Part shown: positions 1 through 6,343 of the stretch, in pieces
How the letters are laid out: each line of letters starts with the position of its first letter
Position numbering within the stretch: the first letter of the stretch is position 1
Assembly (NCBI GenBank): GCA_028289805.1
Contig: JANQNI010000083.1
Location: forward strand, 1 to 11,951
DNA length: 11,951 bases
Direction: 5' to 3'
From: Thermoplasmatota archaeon
GTDB taxonomy: Archaea > Thermoplasmatota > E2 > JACPAO01 > JAHFTW01
Translations under genes and position numbers: made by a program
The notes under the pieces: model-generated
Seen by the model: the letters and a program-made list of their open reading frames with translations, nothing else
Database searches by the model: none
Told to the model about the DNA's origin: nothing

Positions 1-2
1 GG

Positions 3-935
3 TTGGGCGACCGCGTCGCCCTGTGCCGCGACGACCAGGCCCCCGACGCGGCGCGCCTCGCCTACGGCCGCGCCTACGGCACCCTCTGGGCCGAGGACGA
101 GGACACGCCCGAGGGGCACGCCCGCCTCGCCGGGGCCGTCCGCGCCCACGCACCCGGCGCCGCGGGGGGACCGGCCGCCGTGCGCAGCGTCCGCACCGGC
201 CACGGCAAGTCGCCCCACGCCAAGGCCGTCGAGCGGCTGCTGGGCGGCGCCCTCTCCGACGCGGGCCACCCCATCGACCTCTCCAGCCCCGCCTTCGTCG
301 TCTTCGCCTGGTTCCACGAGGGCCGCGTCGTCGTCGGCCACCTGCGGGGGGAGGTCCGCCACGACTACGACGCGCGCCACCCCGAGGGCCGCGCCCACTT
401 CTCCCCCGTCAGCCTCCACCCCCGCATCGCCCTCGCCCTCGTCCACCTGACCGGCTGCGCCCCCGGCGACCGCGTCCACGACCCCTTCTGCGGCACCGGC
501 GGCATCGTCCTGGAGGCCGCCCTCGACGGCTACGACGCCAGCGGCTCGGACCTGGACCCGTGGATGGTCGCCGGCACCCTCGGCACGCTGGCCGACGAGG
601 GCCCGGAGCCCCTGGACGCCCCCGCGTTCGTGGCCGACGTGGCCGACGCGCCCGCCCTGCTCGGGCCCGCGTCCGTCTGCGGCGTCGCCACCGACCTCCC
701 CTACGGCGGCGCCAGCACCACCAACCGCGAGGCGTTGGCGAGCCTGTACGACCGCGCCTTCGCCGCCTTCGCCGCGCTCCTGCCCCCCGGCCGCCGGGCG
801 GTCTTCGGCTGCCACGACGAGGCCCTGGGCCGGCGCGTCGAGCGGGCCGGATTCCGCGTCGAGGCCGTCCACGAACAGTACGTCCACCGCAGCCTGACGC
901 GCCGGTTCTTCGTGGCCCTTCGAAGCGACGGTTAA
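3..935 (+). CDS. trmG10: tRNA (guanine(10)-N2)-dimethyltransferase, Trm-G10 family, 5' end cut by window edge
   Basis: Predicted to methylate N2 of G10 in tRNA with S-adenosylmethionine. Residues 1 to about 140 resemble the THUMP region (for example GHGKSPHAKAVERLLG). The Rossmann methyltransferase domain follows, opened by the family-typical HPRIALALVHL. SAM-binding motif I is DPFCGTGG at residues 160-167 and the catalytic motif IV is DLPYG at 231-235, the form usual for this family in place of the plain (D/N)PPY of other N-methyltransferases. The first available start is a TTG at base 3, and similarity to THUMP proteins seems to begin at once, so I think the true start lies a short way upstream of the window. 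The next gene is also a tRNA maturation enzyme on the same strand. The stop codon overlaps the AT-rich element proposed as the rnz promoter. Family assignment is firm; the exact product (m2G versus m2,2G) is inferred from the family. Confidence 0.88.
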   Translation: MGDRVALCRDDQAPDAARLAYGRAYGTLWAEDEDTPEGHARLAGAVRAHAPGAAGGPAAVRSVRTGHGKSPHAKAVERLLGGALSDAGHPIDLSSPAFVVFAWFHEGRVVVGHLRGEVRHDYDARHPEGRAHFSPVSLHPRIALALVHLTGCAPGDRVHDPFCGTGGIVLEAALDGYDASGSDLDPWMVAGTLGTLADEGPEPLDAPAFVADVADAPALLGPASVCGVATDLPYGGASTTNREALASLYDRAFAAFAALLPPGRRAVFGCHDEALGRRVERAGFRVEAVHEQYVHRSLTRRFFVALRSDG

Positions 936-937
936 AA
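932..937 (+). promoter_or_regulatory. Possible TATA box (TTAAAA) for rnz
   Basis: TTAAAA is the only run of AT bases of this length near the end of trmG10, and it overlaps that gene's TAA stop. Placed about 26 bases upstream of a start site near 961, it would give a leader of roughly 43 bases that carries the ribosome binding site at 992-996. A second weaker AT patch (GAATA, 966-970) is an alternative. No experimental support is available. Confidence 0.35.
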
Positions 938-991
938 GCAGTACCTGCGTCGGTCGGAAATCGTGGAATACCAGGGGAGCGCAACCCTTCC

Positions 992-996
992 GGAGG
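992..996 (+). promoter_or_regulatory. Shine-Dalgarno GGAGG fixing the rnz start
   Basis: A perfect GGAGG lies 7 bases before the GTG at 1004. It selects that GTG as the rnz start, although the reading frame stays open for nearly 1 kb upstream through trmG10. Strong ribosome binding sites are the exception here; most other genes in the window lack one. Confidence 0.75.
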
Positions 997-1003
997 CACG
1001 GGC

Positions 1004-1924
1004 GTGGGCGCCGAGCTGACCGTGACGTTCCTGGGCACCGGCGCGAGCTGGCCCACCGCCGAACGGGGCCTGTCCGCCGTCGCCGTCAAGCGTGGCGGCG
1101 AGGTGATCCTGTTCGACTGCGGCGAGGGGACGCAGCGGCAGCTGCAGCGCAGCGACCTGTCCTACCAGCAGGTGAGTCAGATCTACCTCAGCCACTACCA
1201 CGGCGACCACTGCTTCGGCGTCCCCGGCCTCGTCAAGACGATGGCCCTCAACGAACGGGACCGCCCCCTGTGGATCTACGGCCCCCGCGGCCTGCACCGC
1301 ATGGTCGACGCCTGGCGCAAGATGGGCGGCTGGACCAAGCAGTACCCCATCCACGTCCAGGAGCTCCAGCCCGGCGACGTGGTGGAGCGCGACGGCTACA
1401 CCGTCGAGGTCCACGACGCCGACCACAGCGTCGCCAACCTCTGCTACGCCCTGCAGGAGCCCATGCGTCCGGGCCGCTTCGACAAGCCCAAGGCCCTGGG
1501 ACTGGGTATCCCCGAGGGACGCATGTTCGGCCAACTCCAGCGCGGCCAGTCCGTCACCCTCGACGACGGCCGCACCGTCCACCCCGGCGATGTCCTGGGG
1601 CCCAGCCGCCACGGCCGCCGCGTCGTCTACAGCGGCGACACCCAACCCTGCCTCGGCGTCATGGAGGCCGCCCACGACGCCGACCTGTTCGTCTGCGAGG
1701 CCAGCTTCACGCGCGACCTGGTGGACCGCGCCCGCGAGGTCAAGCACATGTGCGCCGGCGAGGCCGCCGCCATCGCCGCCAAGGCCGGCGTGCGCCGCCT
1801 CGCCCTCACCCACATCAGTCCCCGCTACAAGGACCCGGCGCCGGTCCTGGAGGAGGCCGTGGAGGTCTTCCCCGACGCCGTCCTGGCGGAGGACCTGATG
1901 CGCCTGGAGGTGCCGTTCCGGTGA
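1004..1924 (+). CDS. rnz: Ribonuclease Z (tRNA 3' endonuclease)
   Basis: Cuts the 3' trailer from tRNA precursors; a two-zinc metallo-beta-lactamase-fold enzyme acting in the cytoplasm. The 306-residue length is normal for the short form (RNase Z-S). The protein opens with the family-typical LTVTFLGTGASWPTAERG. The metal motif HYHGDH occupies residues 64-69, and further ligands are seen as H141 (DHSV), D212 (SGDT) and H270 (THISPRY). Residues about 153-183, with PGRF, GIPEG and LQRG, match the flexible arm (exosite) that grips the tRNA elbow, which separates RNase Z from other metallo-beta-lactamases. The GTG start is chosen because of the GGAGG at 992-996 and because homology begins there; the long upstream open frame is an artefact of trmG10. 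The TGA stop overlaps the GTG of the next gene, so the two are probably translated together. Confidence 0.96.
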   Translation: MGAELTVTFLGTGASWPTAERGLSAVAVKRGGEVILFDCGEGTQRQLQRSDLSYQQVSQIYLSHYHGDHCFGVPGLVKTMALNERDRPLWIYGPRGLHRMVDAWRKMGGWTKQYPIHVQELQPGDVVERDGYTVEVHDADHSVANLCYALQEPMRPGRFDKPKALGLGIPEGRMFGQLQRGQSVTLDDGRTVHPGDVLGPSRHGRRVVYSGDTQPCLGVMEAAHDADLFVCEASFTRDLVDRAREVKHMCAGEAAAIAAKAGVRRLALTHISPRYKDPAPVLEEAVEVFPDAVLAEDLMRLEVPFR

Positions 1925-2436
1925 ACGTCCTCCTCGTCCTCCTGGCAGCCGCAGCAGGCGGCGGGGACGACGAGGAGCGACGCCGGCGCCAACTGGAGGC
2001 CGCCCGCGCCCGGCTGCGCGCCGCCATGGAGGCCCGCGAACCCCCAAGGCCCGCCGAGACCGCCGAGGTCGCCGACGAGCCCCCCGCGGCGGGCGGCGCC
2101 GAGGGCGAGCGGGCCCCGCCCGCCCAAGTCGGCCAGAAGGTCGACAAGTACTTCGGCACCCGACTGCCCCCCGTCTGCGAACGACTGGGCTGCTACCTCA
2201 CCGACGACGGCAAGCGGTACTACTGCGTCAACCCCGGCTGCCAGAAGCACAAGAAGCGCGCCACCAAGCACAGCCGCGTCCGCCGGGTCACCAAGAAGGA
2301 AGAGGTGTTCTTCCGCTGCCCCAAGTGCCTCGGCCGCAACGTCGAGGTGTTCCGGCTCACCAACGAGTACGCCTGCAACGACTGCAAGCACCGCTGGCCC
2401 CGCGCCCCCGACGACGCCGGGGCCGCTCAGGACTGA
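1921..2436 (+). CDS. Zinc-ribbon protein of unknown function, coupled to rnz
   Basis: I do not recognise a named family. The GTG at 1921 overlaps the rnz stop as GTGA, a translational coupling arrangement. The 171-residue product has a short hydrophobic start (MNVLLVLLAAAAGGG), a charged Arg/Glu-rich stretch at about 18-45 that could form a helix, a Pro/Ala-rich linker to about 72, and a cysteine-rich C-terminal half. Four cysteines are spaced C86-x4-C91-x10-C102-x4-C107, then a basic patch (about 109-125), then a classic ribbon CPKC (133-136) and CNDC (152-155), like those of TFIIS-type ribbons. Two zinc sites plus the basic patch suggest nucleic acid binding; this is inference. An alternative start is the ATG at 2026, which would drop the hydrophobic and charged segments. 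The last 10 bases overlap the convergent gene. Confidence 0.75.
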   Translation: MNVLLVLLAAAAGGGDDEERRRRQLEAARARLRAAMEAREPPRPAETAEVADEPPAAGGAEGERAPPAQVGQKVDKYFGTRLPPVCERLGCYLTDDGKRYYCVNPGCQKHKKRATKHSRVRRVTKKEEVFFRCPKCLGRNVEVFRLTNEYACNDCKHRWPRAPDDAGAAQD

Positions 2437-2867
2437 TCTGGCACCGCGCCCGGCGGCTCCGTCGGTCCGACGATCTCCCCCTCCGCCGTCTCCGGGCACA
2501 ACCACCACCGCAGGTGCTCCGCGTCCGGCCAGGGGTCGCCGTCCTCCAACGCCACCGCCACGGCCAGGTCGCCCAGGACGTGCGGCGTCGGCGGGGCGGC
2601 CGCCTTGCCCGCCAGGGCCGCCTGCTTGGAGAGTCGGAAGCGCAGGACGCGGTCGTCGGCGCGCAGGCCGCCCCGGAAGGCGTCGATGATGCGCAGCTCC
2701 CAGACGCGGTGGCGCAGCAGGTCCAGCGCGTCCGTGCCCGCCACCCGCACCGTCACGCGGTCGTCGGCCTGCTCCACGGCGCCGTCGGGCCAGAACCGCG
2801 TCGCCGCGGCCACCACGCGCTCGGGGACCTCCGTCGGGTGGACGGGCGTGGTGACGGTGACCTGCAC
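2427..2867 (-). CDS. UPF0201 family protein (putative RNA-binding)
   Basis: A 146-residue member of UPF0201 (COG1931), an archaeal family of unknown role with an RNA-binding-like fold. The N-terminal pattern (MQVTVTTPVHPTEVPERV), the central WELRIIDAFRG and the highly characteristic RFRLSKQAALAGK at residues 76-88 all match the family, as does the end of the domain near 130 (DAEHLRWWLCPET). The tail from about 131 is Pro-rich and likely disordered. The start is GTG at 2867 with no Shine-Dalgarno sequence; an AT-rich box 24-29 bases upstream suggests a leaderless message. The 3' end overlaps the zinc-ribbon gene by 10 bases in opposite orientation. Nearness to trmG10 and rnz fits a role around RNA, but that is inference. 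Confidence 0.85.
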   Translation of the reverse strand: MQVTVTTPVHPTEVPERVVAAATRFWPDGAVEQADDRVTVRVAGTDALDLLRHRVWELRIIDAFRGGLRADDRVLRFRLSKQAALAGKAAAPPTPHVLGDLAVAVALEDGDPWPDAEHLRWWLCPETAEGEIVGPTEPPGAVPDQS

Positions 2868-2890
2868 GGGCTCGGCGACGGGGCGGGGGG

Positions 2891-2896
2891 ATTTCA
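2891..2896 (-). promoter_or_regulatory. Possible TATA box (TGAAAT) for the UPF0201 gene
   Basis: Read on the minus strand, TGAAAT sits 24-29 bases before the GTG at 2867, inside otherwise almost pure GC sequence. That distance would place transcription initiation at the start codon itself. The same spacing recurs before other genes in the window. Confidence 0.4.
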
Positions 2897-2956
2897 GGAG
2901 TGCGGGCCGCCCACTCCCTGCGATGAGCCTATGTCCGGCACCCCGCTCGCGCCTCC

Positions 2957-3736
2957 GTGGACGACCGCCCCACCGTCGAGCAGTACTTCATGGACATGAC
3001 GCACCTCGTCAAGTCCCGCGGCACCTGCCCGCGCCGCCAGGTCGGGGCCCTCGTCGTCAAGGACAAGCGCGTGCTGACCACGGGCTACAACGGGGCGCCG
3101 CGCAACTTCCCCCACCCCTGCGACACGGGCTGCCTGCGCGACGAACTGGACATCCCCAGCGGCATGATGGCCGACGTCTGCCCGTGCCTGCACGCCGAGC
3201 AGAACGCCATCCTCCAGGCCGCCACGACGGGGGTGTCCATCGAGGGCGCGGAGTTGTACTGCACCACGCAGCCCTGCACCCAGTGCAGCCGCATGATCGC
3301 CAACTGCGGCATCCGGCGCGTCGTCTTCCAGGAGGAGTACCCCGACCCCATGAGCATCGGTCTCCTGGTCACCGCCGGCGTGGAACTGTACCTGTGGGAC
3401 GAGGAGGCCAAGGCGGCCCGCCCCTACGGCCGGACGAACACGTTCGAGGACGCCCAGGACGCCCTGCGGCGCAAGTGGCGCGAGGAGGGGCCGCCCGCCG
3501 TGGGCAAGCCCCAGGTGAAGGTGGGGGTCGACGACGTGGCCCGGCTGCACGAGGGTGTGGGCACGGACGATGCCGGTCCGGACGATGCCGTGGCGGCCGA
3601 GGTGGGCGTCGGCGAGGACGATTCCGGGGGCATCCGCGACCTCTCCGGCGACCCCCGCGCCGCGCAGCTCATCCGGAAGCTCGCCGCGCAGCGGGTGGCC
3701 CGGGACCAGGAAGCGGCCTCGAAGGACGACTCCTGA
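2957..3736 (+). CDS. dCMP deaminase with acidic C-terminal extension
   Basis: Deaminates dCMP to dUMP, feeding dTMP synthesis. The catalytic zinc site is complete: HAE at residues 79-81 (H79 ligand, E81 proton shuttle) and PCTQC with C107 and C110. SRGTCPRRQVGALVV (20-34) and TGYNGAPRN (42-50) are typical of dCMP rather than cytidine deaminases. Extra cysteines at 55, 59, 75 and 77 before the HAE motif may form a second, structural metal site as in other dCMP deaminases. The domain ends near residue 165, the usual length of the family; the remaining 85-95 residues are Asp/Glu/Gly/Ala-rich and include a short in-frame repeat (an 11-base repeat, 3565-3575 and 3580-3590). The GTG is the only start codon after the in-frame stop at 2924. 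A weak TATG lies at -24 to -27. The convergent UPF0200 gene begins its 3' end 33 bases later. Confidence 0.9.
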   Translation: MDDRPTVEQYFMDMTHLVKSRGTCPRRQVGALVVKDKRVLTTGYNGAPRNFPHPCDTGCLRDELDIPSGMMADVCPCLHAEQNAILQAATTGVSIEGAELYCTTQPCTQCSRMIANCGIRRVVFQEEYPDPMSIGLLVTAGVELYLWDEEAKAARPYGRTNTFEDAQDALRRKWREEGPPAVGKPQVKVGVDDVARLHEGVGTDDAGPDDAVAAEVGVGEDDSGGIRDLSGDPRAAQLIRKLAAQRVARDQEAASKDDS

Positions 3737-3769
3737 CCCGCGTCGGCCGCCCTGGGCTTGTCCTTGGCC

Positions 3770-4327
3770 CTACGGTTTTTGCGCGACCGCGTCCAGGACG
3801 TGGGCCACGCGTTCCCGGAACCGCTCCAGGGAGCCGCCGTTGACGACCATCTCGTCGGCCAGGGCGATGGTGCGGGCCAGTCCCCAGCCCAGTTCCCGCT
3901 GGTCGCGGGCCTGGTGGTCGGCCTCCTCCGTGGGGTCGTCGGCGCGGGCGCGCCGGGTGAGGCGGGCGTGGCGCTCCTCCGGGTCCGTGTGGATGGCCAC
4001 CAGGACGAAGTCGTCGCCCAGCTCCCGGCGAAACACGTCCACCTCCGCGTGGCTGCGGATGCCGTCGATGAGGACCACGGGTGCGTCCCCGGCGACGGCG
4101 TGGACGCGCTCGACGGTGCGCAGGGCCCAGACGTCGTCGCCGTGGGTGTGGCGCATCTCGTGGGCGACGCGGCCGACGTGGTGCGCCTCGCGCGGGAGGC
4201 CCTGCCGATCCACCTCATCCCAGACCATGTCCCCCATGCGGACGACGGGGTGGCCGCGCTCGCGCGCGACCTGGACCGCCTCCGACTTCCCGCTTCCTGG
4301 CATGCCGGTGATGCCGACGACGCGCAC
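3770..4327 (-). CDS. UPF0200 family P-loop NTPase (nucleotide/CoA-kinase-like)
   Basis: A 185-residue archaeal protein of the UPF0200 family, a P-loop kinase-like group related in fold to dephospho-CoA and nucleoside monophosphate kinases; its substrate is not established. Walker A is GMPGSGKS at residues 8-15, preceded by the family start RVVGIT. VVMGD-like residues (VVRMGDMV, 28-35) follow, then the Walker B-like VVLIDGIRS with D88, and the basic lid-like segment ARLTRRARADDP (121-132). DQRELGWG (142-149) and ALADEMVVNGGS (155-166) also match the family. Do not read it as the confirmed archaeal dephospho-CoA kinase, which belongs to a different family (COG1909). The GTG start has a T-rich box 22-28 bases upstream, within the 60-base gap after fabI, so it may have its own promoter. 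Confidence 0.87.
   Translation of the reverse strand: MRVVGITGMPGSGKSEAVQVARERGHPVVRMGDMVWDEVDRQGLPREAHHVGRVAHEMRHTHGDDVWALRTVERVHAVAGDAPVVLIDGIRSHAEVDVFRRELGDDFVLVAIHTDPEERHARLTRRARADDPTEEADHQARDQRELGWGLARTIALADEMVVNGGSLERFRERVAHVLDAVAQKP
3776..3780 (+). terminator. Possible oligo-T terminator of the dCMP deaminase gene
   Basis: A run of five T residues on the plus strand starts 40 bases after the dCMP deaminase stop, within the 3' end of the convergent gene. T runs terminate archaeal RNA polymerase without needing a hairpin. Runs of this kind are rare in this GC-rich window, but the call rests on composition alone. Confidence 0.3.
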
Positions 4328-4348
4328 GGCTCCGCCAGCGAGGGGCCC

Positions 4349-4355
4349 TTGAAAA
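4349..4355 (-). promoter_or_regulatory. Possible TATA box (TTTTCAA) for the UPF0200 gene, within a short inverted repeat
   Basis: On the minus strand TTTTCAA lies 22-28 bases before the GTG at 4327. It sits at the centre of an inverted repeat (plus-strand CCCTT, GAA, AAGGG at about 4346-4358, extended by GG/CC pairs with one bulge). The same bases could therefore act as a weak hairpin after fabI. I favour a promoter because of the recurring spacing. Confidence 0.4.
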
Positions 4356-4387
4356 GGGGCCGGAGTGGATGGCGCGGTCGGCGCCGC

Positions 4388-5215
4388 CTACTGGACGCCG
4401 AACGCGATGGGCTTGGCCGCCTGGCCGGGCAGGCGGACCTTGTCCAGCTCCGGCGGCACGCCGACGGCGCTGTAGCCGGCGTCCACGTAGAGGGTCTGGC
4501 CGGTGACGCCGCTGCCCAGGTCGCTGAGCATGAAGAGCGCGGACCGGGCCACGTCCTGCTGGGTCACGTTGCGCTTGAGGGGGGCGCTGTGGGCCATCCA
4601 GTCGAGGATGTTGTCGAAGCCGGGCACGCCGCTGGCCGCCAGGGTGCGGATGGGGCCGGCGCTGATGGCGTTGACGCGGATGGCGCGGCCGCCCATGCAG
4701 ACGGCCAGTTCGCGCGTCAGTTCCTGCAGGGCTGCCTTGGCGGTGCCCATGACGCGGTAGCCGGGCACGACGCGGTCGGCGCCGAGGTAGGTGAGGCAGA
4801 CGACGCCGGCGCCGTCGTTGAGCTTGGGCTCGGCGAACCGGCACAACCGCACGAGGCTGTAGGCGGAGACGTCGAGGGCGGTGCCGAAGTCCTCCGACGT
4901 GGTGCGAATCAGTTCGTCCTGCAACGCGGTGGCGGGGGCGAAGGCGATGCAGTGGACCATCATGTCGAAGGTGCCCTCGGCCTCCTCGAAGAACCGCTGG
5001 ACGCTGTCCTCCTGGGTGACGTCGCACTCGTGCCAGCCGTCGATCCACGGCGTGTCCTTGAACAGGCCCATGACGCGGCTGAGGAAGCGCTTCTGGTAGC
5101 CCATGGTGACGGTGGCGCCGTGGCGGGCCAGTTCCTGGGCGATGGCCCAGGCGATGCTGTCTTCGCTGGCAACACCGAAGACGAGCGCGCGCTTGCCCTT
5201 GAGGTCGAAGGTCAT
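4388..5215 (-). CDS. fabI: Enoyl-[acyl-carrier-protein] reductase, FabI type
   Basis: Short-chain dehydrogenase that performs the last reduction of the fatty acid elongation cycle, using NAD(P)H. Diagnostic FabI features are present: FGVASEDSIAW at residues 13-23 (nucleotide binding), HCIAFAPATAL at about 88-98, TYLG with Y143, the catalytic Y153-x6-K160, and AISAGPIRTLAASG at 183-196. The 275-residue length fits the family (about 255-275). I chose the ATG at 5215, which has GAGGGTGG (5225-5232) 9 bases upstream; a TTG at 5254 would add 13 residues with no family support. FabI is a hallmark of bacterial type II fatty acid synthesis and is uncommon in archaea, so acquisition from bacteria is likely, though its codon use now matches its neighbours. 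The gap to the downstream UPF0200 gene is 60 bases. Confidence 0.94.
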   Translation of the reverse strand: MTFDLKGKRALVFGVASEDSIAWAIAQELARHGATVTMGYQKRFLSRVMGLFKDTPWIDGWHECDVTQEDSVQRFFEEAEGTFDMMVHCIAFAPATALQDELIRTTSEDFGTALDVSAYSLVRLCRFAEPKLNDGAGVVCLTYLGADRVVPGYRVMGTAKAALQELTRELAVCMGGRAIRVNAISAGPIRTLAASGVPGFDNILDWMAHSAPLKRNVTQQDVARSALFMLSDLGSGVTGQTLYVDAGYSAVGVPPELDKVRLPGQAAKPIAFGVQ

Positions 5216-5224
5216 GGGGCCGAG

Positions 5225-5245
5225 CCACCCTCGGCGCGACTTGAA
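5225..5245 (-). promoter_or_regulatory. Promoter/ribosome-binding region of fabI
   Basis: GAGGGTGG (minus strand, 5225-5232) is a plausible Shine-Dalgarno sequence 9 bases from the ATG, and TTCAA (5241-5245) is a possible box A 26-30 bases from the ATG. Both cannot be used in the usual way at once: the box position would favour a leaderless message, while the Shine-Dalgarno sequence needs a leader from a box further upstream (for example around 5250-5275). The rest of the divergent gap up to 5433 holds no open frame or tRNA that I can support. Confidence 0.35.
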
Positions 5246-5433
5246 CGTTTCCAACGAAGGTTGACCCGTTCACGTTGTCGTCGTTGCTCGTGCCTGCTCG
5301 AAGCCGACGCGACCCCCTCCGTTCGCGCCGTGCCCGCGGCGCGTGGCTCTCCTGGGATTCGGTGCGGAAATCGACGATCGACGAAGGGCGAAGAAACCTT
5401 TGCTTCTGGTGAATTCGGAAACGCGACCCCACG

Positions 5434-5442
5434 TTTTTGATA
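5434..5442 (+). promoter_or_regulatory. Probable TATA box (TTTTTGATA) for the five-module secreted protein gene
   Basis: This is one of the most AT-rich 9-base stretches in the window and lies 46-54 bases before the ATG at 5488. A start site near 5465 would give a leader of about 23 bases, just containing the Shine-Dalgarno sequence at 5472-5480. This longer spacing, paired with a ribosome binding site, contrasts with the genes that have a box at about -27 and no such site. Confidence 0.5.
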
Positions 5443-5471
5443 GAGGGCCATTCGGCGCACCTGTCCCCCCT

Positions 5472-5480
5472 GGGACGGAG
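5472..5480 (+). promoter_or_regulatory. Shine-Dalgarno GGGACGGAG for the secreted protein gene
   Basis: A purine-rich GGGACGGAG lies 7 bases before the ATG at 5488, supporting that start rather than the first codon of the longer open frame at 5437. The ATG also opens a clear signal peptide. Confidence 0.6.
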
Positions 5481-5487
5481 CATCCCC

Positions 5488-6210
5488 ATGCAGACGAAAC
5501 TCCCCTCCCTCGCCCTGCTCGCTGCCCTCCTCGCCGTCGGCCTCGCCCCCACCGCCAGCGCCGACCCGCTGCCGCCGGAGCCGACGTGCGCCCAGGTGTA
5601 CCGCGAAGTGGTCTCCGAGCCCGTCGGCGTCCGCCTGATCAACAGCTGCACCGCCGAGGTGGAGGCCACCACCGGCGCAGGCCCCTGCGCCGAGCACCGC
5701 CTGGACCAGGACCTCGGCGCCGTCGTCGTCGAGAGCCACGACTCTTGCCACGTCCTCGCGCGCGCTGGCCCCGGCTACCCCAACACCGACGCCTTCAACG
5801 TCGCCATCCACCCCGTCCTCTACTGCCTGCCGTACTACAACGAGTACGACCTCGGTGTCGTCGTGGTCGTCTTCGGCGGCTGCGGCTTCGACGTCCGCCC
5901 CGGCGGCGCCCTCGCCCTTGAGGTCGTCACCCTCCAGCCCCTCGTCGACGAGCTCACCAATCCCTCCTGTTCCGCCATTTACAACGAGTGGACCGTCGGC
6001 CCCGCCACCGTCATCCAGCGCAGCGGCTGCTCCTACGAACTCCACGTCGCCGGCGCGCAGGTCTTCCCCCTGGCCCTCCAGACCAGCGGCCCCCAGTGCA
6101 TGGACGTCTACCGCGAGTGGGCCGCCGGCCCCGTCCAGGTCGTCAGCCGCAACAGCTGCTCCTACGAGGTCTTCCTCAACGACCGCCCCGTCCTCGACGG
6201 CGCCCTGTAG
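5488..6210 (+). CDS. Secreted protein with five cysteine-pair modules, unknown function
   Basis: I do not recognise a described family. The 240-residue product starts with a signal peptide (basic K4, hydrophobic core about 6-20, likely cleavage after TASA near residue 26) and has no lipobox cysteine or later membrane segment, so release outside the cell or into the cell wall space is expected. The mature part has ten cysteines in five pairs: C34/C54, C67/C87, C113/C132, C161/C181 and C204/C224, each spaced 19 residues (18 in the third). Inside the modules a tyrosine at +4 (modules 1, 3, 4, 5), a glutamate at +6 (1, 3, 4, 5) and a glycine at +10 (2 to 5) recur, followed by a valine-rich strand; after the second cysteine modules 4 and 5 have SYE. 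Linkers are 12-28 residues. Disulphide-closed beta hairpins are my inference. It has its own promoter and is followed by a small related gene. Confidence 0.8.
   Translation: MQTKLPSLALLAALLAVGLAPTASADPLPPEPTCAQVYREVVSEPVGVRLINSCTAEVEATTGAGPCAEHRLDQDLGAVVVESHDSCHVLARAGPGYPNTDAFNVAIHPVLYCLPYYNEYDLGVVVVVFGGCGFDVRPGGALALEVVTLQPLVDELTNPSCSAIYNEWTVGPATVIQRSGCSYELHVAGAQVFPLALQTSGPQCMDVYREWAAGPVQVVSRNSCSYEVFLNDRPVLDGAL
5587..6159 (+). repeat. Five protein-level repeats (C-x18/19-C modules)
   Basis: Coding region of the five modules from the first to the last paired cysteine. Modules 4 and 5 are closest to each other (YNEW..GP and YREW..GP, then GCSYE and SCSYE); modules 2 and 3 share DLG at +8 to +10. 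The repeats have diverged at the DNA level, so they are old duplications rather than a recent tandem expansion. Confidence 0.75.
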
Positions 6211-6315
6211 GAAGCCCCCGCCCGTCGCGACGCGGCAACCAACTCAGGACTGCCCCCGGGGTTCCCCTGACTCGCCGCGCGTTCCTCCTCCTTTTCCAAA
6301 CCTCCCGAATCACGC

Positions 6316-6320
6316 TTTTT
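6316..6320 (+). promoter_or_regulatory. Possible promoter box (TTTTT) for the small secreted protein gene
   Basis: Five T residues lie 24-28 bases before the ATG at 6344, in a gap of 133 bases that is unusually rich in T. No Shine-Dalgarno sequence precedes the ATG, so a leaderless message fits. This T run and the one at 6292-6295 could also end transcription of the upstream gene. Confidence 0.4.
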
Positions 6321-6343
6321 CCCCGCGTCGGCTCTGACGGCCC

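Noticed and set aside
23..1003. In-frame N-terminal extension of RNase Z through trmG10
   Set aside because: The extension is Arg/Pro-rich shadow sequence; GGAGG at 992-996 and homology fix the start at 1004.
932..2047. Minus-strand open frame opposite rnz
   Set aside because: Antisense to a well-supported gene, with biased composition and no start or family support.
5216..5254. TTG start at 5254 for fabI
   Set aside because: It would add 13 residues not seen in the family, whereas the ATG at 5215 has a Shine-Dalgarno sequence.
5256..5433. Possible RNA gene in the fabI/secreted-protein divergent gap
   Set aside because: The region is less GC-rich and holds small inverted repeats such as CGATCG, but I find no tRNA arms or long stem.
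3758..5440. Plus-strand open frame of about 560 codons opposite the UPF0200 and fabI genes
   Set aside because: Its translation shows no recognisable domain and is the mirror of two clear minus-strand genes.
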